A DNA stretch of 64,000 nt from Roseihalotalea indica (GTDB lineage Bacteria > Bacteroidota > Bacteroidia > Cytophagales > Cyclobacteriaceae): contig NZ_JAINFL010000001.1 in NCBI RefSeq assembly GCF_022458895.1, forward strand, positions 620,001 to 684,000, read 5' to 3'. Shown here one piece after another: positions 52,498 through 61,808 of this stretch (position 1 is the first letter of the stretch; every line of letters begins with the position of its first letter). A model generated the notes under the pieces. That model had not been told where the DNA came from. It made no database searches and worked only from the letters and a program-made list of their open reading frames with translations. A program made the position numbers and the translations under genes.

Positions 52498-53397
52498 TTA
52501 GGTAAGCCAGTCAATATATTTTTGTGAGAGCAGAGAGATCGTATTGTGCTCTGCACTGCCTTCCCGAGGAACATGATTATATTCCCAGGCAGCATATGGC
52601 GGTAAACTCATAAGAATAGATTCGGTTCTTCCTTCAGTATCCAGGCCAAATTTGGTGCCTTTATCCCATACCAGATTAAACTCTACATAACGGCCTCGCC
52701 TCAAATACTGCCACTGCTTTTCGCGTTCGCCATAATTGTCGGTTTTATGTTTGTCTATAAGATGAGTGTAAATAGGCGAAAACGACTGTCCTACGGCCTG
52801 TACAAAAGAAAATACATCTTCCTTTTTCTGATTTTCTCCAGGAGTTAGATGATCAAAAAAAATACCGCCGATACCTCGAGTTTCCTGTCGATGTTTAATG
52901 TAAAAGTAGTCATCGGCCCATTTTTTGAAGGTCGGATAGTATTCGGGATTATGTGAGTCGCAGGTTTTTTTAAGCGAGGCGTGAAAGAAACGAGCATCTT
53001 CCTCATCAATATAATGGGGAGTTAGATCAATACCGCCGCCAAACCAGTAAGTGCCGTTGCTCATCTCAAAATACCGGACATTCATGTGAATAATCGGTAT
53101 AAAGGGATTAACCGGGTGCATGACAATAGATACCCCGGTAGCATAAAAATCAGCCTCTTTCAGCTTGAGTGCCGTCAGAATTTTTTCAGGGGTTTTTCCA
53201 TGTACAGCCGAAAAATTGACTCCTCCTTTTTCTAGTAGGTGTCCGTTAGTAATAACTCTGGATCTGCCCCCACCACCACCGGGACGATCCCATCTATCTT
53301 CCGAAAAAATTCCGGTACCATCGGTGGTCTCTAATGCTGAGCAGATGTCATCTTGCAATGACTGAAACCATAAGGCTATTGCTTCTTTTTCGATCAT
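52498..53397 (-). CDS. hemF: Oxygen-dependent coproporphyrinogen III oxidase
   Basis: Converts coproporphyrinogen III to protoporphyrinogen IX with oxygen, in heme synthesis. At 299 residues it is normal length. Conserved parts are FSAVHGKTPE near 62, the active-site region MHPVNPFIPIIHMNVRYFE near 93-110, WFGGGIDLTPHY near 117-128, and YVEFNLVWDKGTKFGL near 237. It is monocistronic. A near-match -7 box (TACCTTCG) precedes it on the minus strand. Oxygen dependence fits an aerobic organism. Confidence 0.97.
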   Translation of the reverse strand: MIEKEAIALWFQSLQDDICSALETTDGTGIFSEDRWDRPGGGGGRSRVITNGHLLEKGGVNFSAVHGKTPEKILTALKLKEADFYATGVSIVMHPVNPFIPIIHMNVRYFEMSNGTYWFGGGIDLTPHYIDEEDARFFHASLKKTCDSHNPEYYPTFKKWADDYFYIKHRQETRGIGGIFFDHLTPGENQKKEDVFSFVQAVGQSFSPIYTHLIDKHKTDNYGEREKQWQYLRRGRYVEFNLVWDKGTKFGLDTEGRTESILMSLPPYAAWEYNHVPREGSAEHNTISLLSQKYIDWLT

Positions 53398-53461
53398 ACT
53401 ATTAAAAATAGAGAGTCTGTTGCAATCTGGGCGAAGGTAACAGTTTGCTTAGAATGATCCA

Positions 53462-53493
53462 CAAAAAAAGAGTGGCAATCAGGTACCACTCTT
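53462..53493 (-). terminator. Terminator of the four-repeat protein gene
   Basis: AAGAGTGG at 53468-53475 and CCACTCTT at 53486-53493 form a stem with a ten-base loop. On the minus strand a seven-T run follows. It lies just after the stop of the 850-residue gene. Confidence 0.85.
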
Positions 53494-53518
53494 ATCAAGA
53501 AAGAACTATACAGTAATA

Positions 53519-56071
53519 TTATTCACCGCGAAGGCCCAGAGGCGTTGGTTCCTCATCAATAGAGACGGTGCTGATACGCCCCTGCTGGTCAGTAGAGATC
53601 ATTATAGGGCGGCTCCAACTACTTTGAGTAATGTTATTAGCAGACTTAAGCCTGAAATAATATAGTTGCCCGGGTTTTAGCTTTCCGTATGGAATAGTGG
53701 CAAAATTTTCAGAAGAAGTGTCTGCTGATATTAGATGATGCGAGGACAACTGCTCGAGAAATAACTGAGTGTGGTAGAGGGTTGCTGACTCGGTAGGTGG
53801 CCAATAAAGATCCTGTTGCTGCTCTTCTTCGTAATGGTTAATGCGTATGTCTTGTACATTGGGAGAGTTAATGCGGTGGGTAAGTACAACGTTATCCAGA
53901 AAAGCCCCGCTAGAAAAGCTTCCCTGACCCAAAAAGCTACGGTCACCCATTTGCTGAAAGCGTATAATAAATTGGTTTGTATACTCTATAGCCAGTGCTT
54001 CCATGAGGGAATCCAGATTGATCTGATAATGTGCGTACTGCTGCTGAGCCGTTGGGCTAAAAATATAAGCCTGTTTAAAACTCTTACCTCCATTATTGCT
54101 AACCCAGATACCATTTTCCCGCTTAAGTTCAGCTTCATGGTTGTACATCCAGAAATTTAACTCCAGGTCAGACTGATATGATAAATCTACGTGTAGATCT
54201 AAGGCACTGGCTGTAAGCTGCCCATCGCTAAATCGTCCTAGTGCCAGCGCTCGCTTTTCACTATAGCTAAGCGTATCTATGATCAGGGCACTGCCACCCG
54301 GGCGAATGTAATGAGTGTCTATTGTTTTTGAGAGATTGCCAGTGCGCCAGTATTTTGCCAGTGAGTCTGTTTCAAAAGTTTCTACAAACGGAAAGGTAGC
54401 ATAATATTCGCATTGAGGCTCCTGAATAGTAATCTGATCAAGATAAATACCGTCGCTAATGGTCCGAGTGCCTTCAAAATCGTCATCATCGTGCTGCTGG
54501 AAGCGGATAACAAATTGGTTGGTAAGTGATAAGCGATGCTGTGCGGAAATTTCCCGTAAGTCTAATGCATGAAAATTACCCCAGATATTATCCGCCCAGT
54601 TATCTCCGTCAAAATCAACAACTTTTACAAAGTGCTCTCCGGCATCGTTACTAAAATAAACACCATCTTGTGGGTGAGTCTCATCATAATGATCCAGTAT
54701 CTGAAAGCTTAGTTCAGGATTTTTGGCTTGGCTAAGATCAACGTACAAATCTAAAGCGTTGGTGGTATAAAGGCGGTCTACAGTGTTGCCTAAGCGTATG
54801 GCCTGGCCATTATTGGGAGTTGAAACAAATTCCACCGTACCAGTAGGGGTAATGGCGAAAGCAGTATCGAGCAGATTGGGAAGGCCATGTTTCCAGTATG
54901 AGGCTAGGGAATCTGCTTCAAAATCTTCCGTGAAAGGGTAAGCGGCATAGGTTTGATGGACTTCCTGCACTACAATATCATCCAGGTAAATACCGTCGCT
55001 AGTCAATCGGCTCCCTTCAAAGTCAGAATCATCGTGTTGCTGGAAACGGATGACAAAGTTAGCAGTGAGTGGAAGCCGGTGCTGCCGGGCCAGGCGGTTA
55101 ATATTGATGGGGGGATATGCCCCAAACTTTCTCTGACGCCAGTTTTCAAAATCAAAATCAAAAACCTTCACAAAATGCTTTCCGGCATCATGGCTAAAAT
55201 AGATGCCATCCTGTGGGTGCGTTTCATCTAGGTTATTCAATACTTTGAAGCTAAGCTCTACATTGGCTTGGGACGATAAATCCAGGTGTAGGTCTAAAGC
55301 ATTGGTGGTATACAGGTTATCAAACTGACTGCCCATTCTAACTACCCGCCCCTGTTGCTCATCAAAGGGTATAATTTCTACCACGCCAAATGGGGAAGGG
55401 GCATAGGTAGGGTCACTTGTTTGAGTATTGCCTACAGATATTGCAGAAGACCAGGTTTCGCCTTCAAATGTCTCTTGAAACGGAAGACGGGCGTAGATAT
55501 TATTAGGTACAAATAGTCGGATATTATCGAGCTGTATTCCGTCGCTAAATTCGGCGCCCCCATTAAAATCTTTGTTGCCATACTGTTGAAAACGGATAAT
55601 CGTGTTTTTGCTAAGTTTAAGTCCCTGCGCGGCCGCCAATACGTTTAGGTTTAGCGGCGGAATAGTTCCGGTAGTTTTAGGAGCCCACTGTTCAAATGAA
55701 AAACTATAGATCTTTACAAAATAGCGCCCGCTGTCAACACTAAGATAAATACCATCTTGTGGATCGGTCTCTTCATAATAATGATACAGATCAAACTGTA
55801 GAGCTACCTGAGAATAAAGGGCTAAGTCAAGAGATAAATCAAGGCGATTGGTAGTAAAGGGCCCATCGGTACTTCTGCCGAGTCTGGCTACATGGTTTTT
55901 AGATGGGGCGCCAGTCGTAATTATTTCTACTACACCATGATCTTTTCCCGGCAACGGAGTCCAGGCGCTTGCTGGCGCTGCCTCAAAATCTTCAGCGAAG
56001 AGCATTTCCTGTGCGCTAGCTGTGTAGTTTACGGACCAAAGAAAGATAAAGCAGGTAAAAAGTTGTCTCAT
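53519..56071 (-). CDS. Large exported protein with four tandem ~178-residue repeats
   Basis: An 850-residue protein with a signal peptide (cleavage near residue 21). Residues 23-190, 194-371, 375-551 and 555-733 are four copies of one domain, each starting with a PFxExFE pattern and carrying DPQDGIYLS-type and IRFQQ-type segments, then a ...SDGIYLDDI end. The copies look like lectin/MAM-type jellyrolls with acidic loops that may bind calcium. Residues 740-830 resemble a fibronectin type III domain. No T9SS C-terminal signal is seen at the end (...PTPLGLRGE). No function is known. It has its own promoter and terminator. Confidence 0.82.
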   Translation of the reverse strand: MRQLFTCFIFLWSVNYTASAQEMLFAEDFEAAPASAWTPLPGKDHGVVEIITTGAPSKNHVARLGRSTDGPFTTNRLDLSLDLALYSQVALQFDLYHYYEETDPQDGIYLSVDSGRYFVKIYSFSFEQWAPKTTGTIPPLNLNVLAAAQGLKLSKNTIIRFQQYGNKDFNGGAEFSDGIQLDNIRLFVPNNIYARLPFQETFEGETWSSAISVGNTQTSDPTYAPSPFGVVEIIPFDEQQGRVVRMGSQFDNLYTTNALDLHLDLSSQANVELSFKVLNNLDETHPQDGIYFSHDAGKHFVKVFDFDFENWRQRKFGAYPPININRLARQHRLPLTANFVIRFQQHDDSDFEGSRLTSDGIYLDDIVVQEVHQTYAAYPFTEDFEADSLASYWKHGLPNLLDTAFAITPTGTVEFVSTPNNGQAIRLGNTVDRLYTTNALDLYVDLSQAKNPELSFQILDHYDETHPQDGVYFSNDAGEHFVKVVDFDGDNWADNIWGNFHALDLREISAQHRLSLTNQFVIRFQQHDDDDFEGTRTISDGIYLDQITIQEPQCEYYATFPFVETFETDSLAKYWRTGNLSKTIDTHYIRPGGSALIIDTLSYSEKRALALGRFSDGQLTASALDLHVDLSYQSDLELNFWMYNHEAELKRENGIWVSNNGGKSFKQAYIFSPTAQQQYAHYQINLDSLMEALAIEYTNQFIIRFQQMGDRSFLGQGSFSSGAFLDNVVLTHRINSPNVQDIRINHYEEEQQQDLYWPPTESATLYHTQLFLEQLSSHHLISADTSSENFATIPYGKLKPGQLYYFRLKSANNITQSSWSRPIMISTDQQGRISTVSIDEEPTPLGLRGE

Positions 56072-56136
56072 ACTACTTCTTTGTATGCTAATCTATATAA
56101 ATATGAATATAAATCTTGTATATGTAAGATTATAAA

Positions 56137-56144
56137 CAAAGATA
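56137..56144 (-). promoter_or_regulatory. Putative -7 box of the four-repeat gene (TATCTTTG)
   Basis: On the minus strand this reads TATCTTTG, an exact TAnnTTTG. It lies 66 bases before the ATG at 56071 in an AT-rich gap. No TTG at the -33 position. Confidence 0.5.
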
Positions 56145-56324
56145 CACTATTTATTTATATAATTATATTTTATTGTTAAATAATTATACTGATTAGGGCC
56201 TATGAGCCCCTATTGGCATTCTTACTACATAAATAGAATAATGAAGGTATGTAATGACAGCCCCGAATTAGGAAAAATTGAAGATGAGATGATTAAAGGT
56301 GCGGACAAAGGCACCTTTAGCGTA

Positions 56325-58826
56325 TTAGAAAGGATAACCTATACCGATGTTTAACACACCTCGGCTAATTTCTTCGCCCACCGTAAATTTCTGGCCAATC
56401 CAGCGGCCTGTGGGTACTGTGCTATTGGGATTATGTTCTTCACGAGCAGGATCATAGACCTTAACTCCATAATCAAAACGGAGGATAAGGAAAGAAAAGT
56501 CAAACCGGAGCCCGGCACCGGCACCTATAGCAATCTGACTTCCGAAGGTATTGAAGTCAAATTTGGCTGAACCCTGGCGAGGCTCGCTGTCGGGGTCTGT
56601 TTGTAGGTCTTGTAGGCGCCATACGTTTCCGGCATCAATAAATAGCGCGCCGTTAACAAAACTGAATAGTTTCTGTCGGTACTCAATACTGGTTTCTAAT
56701 AGCACTTCTCCAGGTTGCTCTAGATTATAGACTGAGTATCCATCTGAGTCTACACTATCTGGAGCGATCGAACCAGGACCTAACCGGCGAGGACGCCAGG
56801 CTCGAATACTATTACTACCACCGGCAAAGAAGTATTTTTCGTAGGGCAGGGCATTTTCAGTTTCGGCACCACCGTAGGGATACGCAATTCCGATATTAAC
56901 GCGGTAAGCTAGGGTCTTATCTCTCCCTAATGAAATATACTGACGGAAATCCGGATTAAATTTTAAGAATTTAAAATAGGCTAAATCTGCATTGTCCAGT
57001 AAGTCTGTTCCGAAGAAGTTAAGCAGCGTGCCACCACTTTCAAAAAAAAGCTTCAGGTACGAAGGTGTGCCTCCATTATTATCGCTCAGAATATCACTTC
57101 CGCCATAGTTATTGAAATTAAAAATGGTGGAGAAACTGGTACTGGTTACGAATGAGGGTAAAAAAGAACGGTTAAGAGGAATACCAAACCGCTGCTGGCT
57201 TTCATCTAATAGTTCCTGAAAGCTAGGATCTACCTTTGAATCGATAAAGTTGAAATCTACCGGAGTAAAATTGTATAGTACTTTTTGGGCCTTTTGCCAG
57301 GTGTAGGCTATGGAAGTCTGGAAATTTGTTCGGATATATTCAGGACGGTTAACAAAGCTATAACCCGTTTGCAGGCGAGTTTTAGGGTTCAGCCTGCCTA
57401 AATCCTGCTTCCAGACCTCAGGTAGAGGAAAAATAAATTGAGGGAATGTTAGTGCTAAGTTGCCACCTGCTTCCTGGCTGGCATAAGCCTGACCATCGTT
57501 GGCGGCGGTTTCGTTCACCGGAGGCACCCCCTCAATACCGGCACGGCCGCTAAGCTCTAGAATCTCTAAACCACCAAATACATTCCTGACCTGAAGCGAT
57601 GCATTAATAAAAGGACCGGGAAGCCCCTGGCTCACATTTAGCCCCACTTCAGTAGAAGTTTGAAATTTTTTCAGAGGACTAGCATAGACGTTTGCAATAA
57701 ACTTACCCCCGGTAGTATCGTAATTGATGTTTATAAACTTGAATATGTCCAGGTTAGATAGTTGCCGTTGGGTTTCTAATGTTTGCTGTCGGCTATATAA
57801 ACTATCAGGGTGAATGAATACCCGGCGCCCCAGAATTTTCTTGTAATATTGGTATCGGTGGTAGCGGTAGGTAATATCATTGTAAGTGCTTGTTTGCCGC
57901 TCGCCTGTATATCCTCGAACATCAGCGTCAGTTGTGAAGATTACCGAGTCTAGCGTAAACTGCTTGTGGTAACCCCGCTTGGCGGGTTCCCTGATAACAG
58001 TGTATATTCTGACTTCACGCGCCCCGATGGTAGAGTCTACCTCAAATTCAACATACTGACGGCTGAAATCATAATAACCATTATTTTTCAAGAGATTCTC
58101 AATACGCTCTCGTTCGCTACCTAGTTTATCCTGATCGTATATCTGTTCTTCTTTAATTAGGCTTGCTTTCGGATCTTGCCCGATCAGCTCCAAAATGGTA
58201 GAATCATCGCTCAGGTATATAATTGAGTCGATCCGGTATGGTTCTTTTTCAAGAATAGTATAAATAGAAGAAACCTGCCTACCTTCTATTTTCGCATCGT
58301 GCGTGACGGAGCCTTCAAAGAAACCTTTAGTATGCAAGTAACTTTCCATCTGCTGGCGGGTGGTTTCAGCCAAACTACTGTCATACACTGATAAAGGCTC
58401 ACCCCAGCGCATAAAAAGAGTTCCTTCTTCTTTTTTACGCTCTAATTTTGATACTTTGCTTTCTTTTTTCCCTTCTAAACGATCGGCCCTACGATCATTC
58501 CCATTATCTCGAGCTTTGGCTACTTTCTGGTCATACTTCTTGGTTACCTTCTCAATATCCTGATCAATTTCTTCTGTATCAAAGTTTTTAAGTCCTACCT
58601 GATATAGCCAAACGTAAGGGGCTACGGGAACTAAGGGTAGTCGCCGGTTTGGTTCCTGACGGTAAAAATCGCTTAATTCATCTTCACTTACCCTGTTGGC
58701 ATTCTTGATCTTTTGCTCATATAAAAGGTATTCTCCTTCATCGAGGTAGCGAGTTCCTACACAGTTTACCAGGGAGATTCCGATAAGAATAACTAAAAAG
58801 TTGTGTATACTTGAGCGGATAGTCAC
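56325..58826 (-). CDS. TamL-type BamA/TamA family outer-membrane protein, lipoprotein
   Basis: An 833-residue protein of the Omp85 superfamily. The signal ends in a lipobox (ISLVNC, Cys22), the mark of TamL, the lipidated TamA homologue of Bacteroidota. POTRA-like domains span about 30-400. The 16-stranded barrel follows, with the diagnostic AGGSNSIRAWRPRRLGPG near 670 (the VRGY-like loop of Omp85) and a C-terminal strand ending in IGIGYPF. Such proteins insert other barrels or move envelope polymers; the partner TamB is not in the window. The rRNA methyltransferase gene is divergent across 32 bases, a pairing common in Bacteroidota. Confidence 0.93.
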   Translation of the reverse strand: MTIRSSIHNFLVILIGISLVNCVGTRYLDEGEYLLYEQKIKNANRVSEDELSDFYRQEPNRRLPLVPVAPYVWLYQVGLKNFDTEEIDQDIEKVTKKYDQKVAKARDNGNDRRADRLEGKKESKVSKLERKKEEGTLFMRWGEPLSVYDSSLAETTRQQMESYLHTKGFFEGSVTHDAKIEGRQVSSIYTILEKEPYRIDSIIYLSDDSTILELIGQDPKASLIKEEQIYDQDKLGSERERIENLLKNNGYYDFSRQYVEFEVDSTIGAREVRIYTVIREPAKRGYHKQFTLDSVIFTTDADVRGYTGERQTSTYNDITYRYHRYQYYKKILGRRVFIHPDSLYSRQQTLETQRQLSNLDIFKFININYDTTGGKFIANVYASPLKKFQTSTEVGLNVSQGLPGPFINASLQVRNVFGGLEILELSGRAGIEGVPPVNETAANDGQAYASQEAGGNLALTFPQFIFPLPEVWKQDLGRLNPKTRLQTGYSFVNRPEYIRTNFQTSIAYTWQKAQKVLYNFTPVDFNFIDSKVDPSFQELLDESQQRFGIPLNRSFLPSFVTSTSFSTIFNFNNYGGSDILSDNNGGTPSYLKLFFESGGTLLNFFGTDLLDNADLAYFKFLKFNPDFRQYISLGRDKTLAYRVNIGIAYPYGGAETENALPYEKYFFAGGSNSIRAWRPRRLGPGSIAPDSVDSDGYSVYNLEQPGEVLLETSIEYRQKLFSFVNGALFIDAGNVWRLQDLQTDPDSEPRQGSAKFDFNTFGSQIAIGAGAGLRFDFSFLILRFDYGVKVYDPAREEHNPNSTVPTGRWIGQKFTVGEEISRGVLNIGIGYPF

Positions 58827-58858
58827 GTGATCTTTTTTAAAAAATAGGCTCTAACTAT

Positions 58859-59638
58859 ATGGTTACCAAAAAAATGCTGAAGCTAGCAAAATCTCTTCAT
58901 CAGAAGAAATACCGGCACCAAGAGCAATTGTTTTTGGTAGAAGGAAACAAAAGTATTGTAGAACTTCTTGCATCCTCATTTACCGTTAAAACGTTAATTG
59001 GCACCTCACTGTTTATCGAACAGCATAAATCCTTAATTGAAGAGCGCCTTTCAGATTTAAACGTATTTCAAACTAATGAAACTACAGTGTCTTCAATTAG
59101 TTCATTTAAGAACAATAATGCCGGGGTTGCATTGGTAGAAATACCAAAAAGAAAATCACCACCTGAAGAAATAGATGGATATGCATTGGTCTTAGATGAT
59201 ATCCGTGACCCCGGCAACCTAGGTACGATCATTCGGGTGGCTGACTGGTATGGCATCCGATGTATTATTAGTTCACTCAATACAACCGATGAATATAACC
59301 CGAAAGTGATAAGCGCCAGTATGGGCTCTTTTTTGCGAGTTCCTCTATACAGGGCAGATCTTTCAAGTTACTTGTCTCAAACCTCATTGCCAGTGTATGG
59401 GACGTTGCTAGATAAAGGTGATTCGGTGTATCAGGCAGATTTTGCCCCACGCGGCTTCATTGTGCTTGGCAACGAGTCGGAGGGCATGCGGCCTGATACG
59501 ATTCAATATATTAAACAGGCTATACACATTCCTGAATTTGGTGAGGCAGAATCGCTCAATGTTGGAGTAGCAGCGGCGGTTGTTTGTGATAACATGAGAA
59601 GGAAGCTGGAAGAAAAAAATGCTACTCACGAAGAGTAG
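58859..59638 (+). CDS. SpoU/TrmH family RNA 2'-O-methyltransferase
   Basis: A 259-residue knotted methyltransferase. The N-terminal substrate-binding part (LAKSLHQKKYRHQEQLFLVEGNKSI) recognises RNA. The SPOUT motifs are LDDIRDPGNLGTIIRVADW near 118-136, VLGNESEGM near 203-211 and IPEFGEAESLNVGVAAAVV near 229-247. It most likely methylates a ribose in rRNA (23S) or tRNA. Its stop codon lies within a hairpin that is also the terminator of the convergent small gene. Short gap (32 bases) to divergent tamL. Confidence 0.95.
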   Translation: MVTKKMLKLAKSLHQKKYRHQEQLFLVEGNKSIVELLASSFTVKTLIGTSLFIEQHKSLIEERLSDLNVFQTNETTVSSISSFKNNNAGVALVEIPKRKSPPEEIDGYALVLDDIRDPGNLGTIIRVADWYGIRCIISSLNTTDEYNPKVISASMGSFLRVPLYRADLSSYLSQTSLPVYGTLLDKGDSVYQADFAPRGFIVLGNESEGMRPDTIQYIKQAIHIPEFGEAESLNVGVAAAVVCDNMRRKLEEKNATHEE

Positions 59639-59642
59639 CATT
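59612..59642 (-). terminator. Terminator of the small membrane protein gene, overlapping the methyltransferase stop
   Basis: On the minus strand the stem AATGCTACTC pairs with GAGTAGCATT around a five-base loop, then a run of seven or more T follows at 59619-59613. The plus-strand methyltransferase stop (59636-59638) lies inside the stem, so the terminator is coded within the end of that gene. Confidence 0.88.
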
Positions 59643-59653
59643 GTAAAAGATTC

Positions 59654-59986
59654 TTATAAAAGCAGAATTAATAAGAGTGCTACAATAAGCACACCTGAAC
59701 CAATATAAATACCTCCGCTGGCTTGTTGTTTTAAAGCCTTTGCCTCTTTTTTAACATCACGAATTTCGTGTTTAATGAGTTGCTTCTCATCTTTTGTAAC
59801 TGCGTGTTTTTTGGCTTCCTTAAGGGTTTCCAGCCTTTCAGTAAGTGCATTAATCTGAATCTCCAGTTCAGCAGTGCTGACAGAGGTCGTCTCATCATTA
59901 GCAGGGGCATCTGCCAGAGCAGTAAAAGAGGTTAAGCAAGCCATGAGAAAAAGAGAAAAGAAGAAAGGAAAAGGTTTGGCGTTCAT
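59654..59986 (-). CDS. Small coiled-coil membrane protein of unknown function
   Basis: A 110-residue protein with a signal peptide (cleavage near residue 25), a charged coiled coil at about 35-85 (ELEIQINALTERLETLKEAKKHA) and a C-terminal helix IGSGVLIVALLLILLL. The shape, export followed by a terminal anchor, is seen in small periplasmic lipid- or stress-related proteins, but no family is recognised. It is single and convergent with the methyltransferase. Confidence 0.72.
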   Translation of the reverse strand: MNAKPFPFFFSLFLMACLTSFTALADAPANDETTSVSTAELEIQINALTERLETLKEAKKHAVTKDEKQLIKHEIRDVKKEAKALKQQASGGIYIGSGVLIVALLLILLL

Positions 59987-60078
59987 GAGTAAAAAAATTA
60001 GTGTGAAACATATAAAAAAGAAAAAAAAGGCTGATAGGTGCTAATTGAACCTGTTTTTTCCAAAAATGTTTCCTGAGG

Positions 60079-60891
60079 TCAAAGAAGAGCTGTGTCCTGG
60101 CTAGCTTCGCGCATCATAGTTTCCGAAAGCTCCGGCCCTAAATAGCGGTCTATAACGTAGTGAGCTACATAGAGTAAAGGGGTCAATACAATTGCTATGA
60201 TGAACTTATAGCTGTAGTTGACAATACCTACCGAAATCACCTGCGGAATGGACCAGCGAGCATTGTCTGGAGCTAATAAGTAAAAAGCAATGAACAATAC
60301 CACATAGCTATCAATTAGTTGAGATACTAGGGTAGACCCTGTGGCCCGTAACCATATTTTATTATTACCAGTAATGCGGCGAAGTTTCTGAAAAACAAAA
60401 ACATCCAGCAGTTGCCCCAGCAAAAAAGCACATAAAGAGCCAATGATAATGCCCAGCCCCTGACTGTAGACTTTGTTAAACGCAAAGTTGATGTTGAAGG
60501 AATTGCCCTGAGCATTCTGGTTGTTTACATCAAGCCAGAAGTCAGCAGGGGAGAGTATGGTTGCAATTGAGATTACTACAAAGGCATAGGCAATAAAACC
60601 TACTGTTAGAAAGCTAATTTTCCTTACTCCTTTTTTTCCGTAGTATTCATTAATTATGTCAGTAGTAATAAATACAACGGGCCAGAGAACTACACCAGCG
60701 GATAGATTAAAGTCGAGGATAAAATCTTTTAGTAAGGGGATTTGAGCACGAGACACACCTAGTGTATCTTCTAAAGAAAAAATTTTAACACCAATAAGCT
60801 CAGCAATGAGTGCATTGGTAAGGAATATTCCACTTAAAACAATAAATAAGTTAGATTTTTTGCTTTCAGCGAGGTTAGCAGTAGGCATCAT
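60079..60891 (-). CDS. yhhQ: Queuosine precursor transporter (YhhQ/QueT-type)
   Basis: A 270-residue inner-membrane protein with about six helices. The family pattern is seen in ALIAELIGVKIFSL near 28, WPVVFITTDIINEYYGKKGVRK near 75, and LGQLLDVFVFQKLRRITG near 160. LVSQLIDSYVVLFIAFYL near 188 is the conserved second half. It imports queuine or related deazaguanine precursors. It overlaps the end of rnz by 4 bases, so it is the last gene of purC-STAS-rnz-yhhQ. With queG in the window, precursor salvage and maturation are both represented. Confidence 0.93.
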   Translation of the reverse strand: MMPTANLAESKKSNLFIVLSGIFLTNALIAELIGVKIFSLEDTLGVSRAQIPLLKDFILDFNLSAGVVLWPVVFITTDIINEYYGKKGVRKISFLTVGFIAYAFVVISIATILSPADFWLDVNNQNAQGNSFNINFAFNKVYSQGLGIIIGSLCAFLLGQLLDVFVFQKLRRITGNNKIWLRATGSTLVSQLIDSYVVLFIAFYLLAPDNARWSIPQVISVGIVNYSYKFIIAIVLTPLLYVAHYVIDRYLGPELSETMMREASQDTALL

Positions 60892-61805
60892 TCCTGAATG
60901 GTAAAGTCTTGTCCTTCAATAGCTAATGCGGTATTGCTAAAAACAGTCTTAGCTTCTTCCAGTAAAGGGTTAAGATCTTTATAGCGGCTGGAAAAGTGGC
61001 CAATTAGTAGCTTTTCTACTTTTGCTTTTTTTGCAATATCAGCTGCCTGTATTGTGGTACTATGGTAACGGCTCTCTGCTAACGCACGCTCATTATCCAT
61101 GAAAGTAGTTTCGTGATACAGCAAATCTACACCCTGCACCCATTCGGTGAGGGGCTCAAAATAGCGAGTATCAGCACAGTAGGCGTAACTACGGCTTTTT
61201 CGGGGCGGTAGCGTTAAATCTTCATTCAGGTATCGTAAAGTGCCGTTAGCCGAATAGATATCTTTTCCTTCCTTGAGAGCAAGAATTTCTTCTATAGAAA
61301 GGTCGGTTGGCATCACCTCCTTATTAATTCTACGAGGCTTTGGTTTTTCTCTAAATAAAAACCCCCAGCAAGAGATTCTATGCTGCATGGGAAGTGCTGT
61401 AATTGTCAGGTGATCATCCTCATAAATGACCTCAGGCAGGTCTGCCTCTAAAGCAATGTACTGAATAGGGTAATTCAGCACTGTTCGGGAAACCCGGAAT
61501 TGAACAGTAAGAATTTCGTCTAATCCGGCAGGTCCGTAAATCGCTAATGGCTGTTCTCGGCCATTTAAGCTTAATGTGTTCAGCAACCCTACTAGGCCAA
61601 AGAAATGATCACCATGCAAATGACTGATCAGGATGTGGGTAATTCGGCTGGTTCTAACCCGGTAGCGGTTTAATTGCATCTGGCAGCCTTCCCCACAGTC
61701 AATCAGAAAGTGACGGTTTGCTATAGCAAGCACTTGGCTGGTAGGGAAGCGGCCAAATGCGGGAGCTGCCGAATTAGAGCCGAGTATTTTAAGGTGAAAA
61801 GACAA
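60888..61805 (-). CDS. rnz: Ribonuclease Z
   Basis: Trims the 3' ends of tRNA precursors. A 305-residue metallo-beta-lactamase fold protein with the zinc motif HLHGDH at residues 62-67. Further ligands are in YHETTFMDNERALAESRYHSTT near 206-225 and LIGHFSSRYKD near 254-264. The start follows the STAS gene by 3 bases and the end overlaps yhhQ by 4. No key residue is missing. Confidence 0.97.
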   Translation of the reverse strand: MSFHLKILGSNSAAPAFGRFPTSQVLAIANRHFLIDCGEGCQMQLNRYRVRTSRITHILISHLHGDHFFGLVGLLNTLSLNGREQPLAIYGPAGLDEILTVQFRVSRTVLNYPIQYIALEADLPEVIYEDDHLTITALPMQHRISCWGFLFREKPKPRRINKEVMPTDLSIEEILALKEGKDIYSANGTLRYLNEDLTLPPRKSRSYAYCADTRYFEPLTEWVQGVDLLYHETTFMDNERALAESRYHSTTIQAADIAKKAKVEKLLIGHFSSRYKDLNPLLEEAKTVFSNTALAIEGQDFTIQE

Positions 61806-61808
61806 AGG

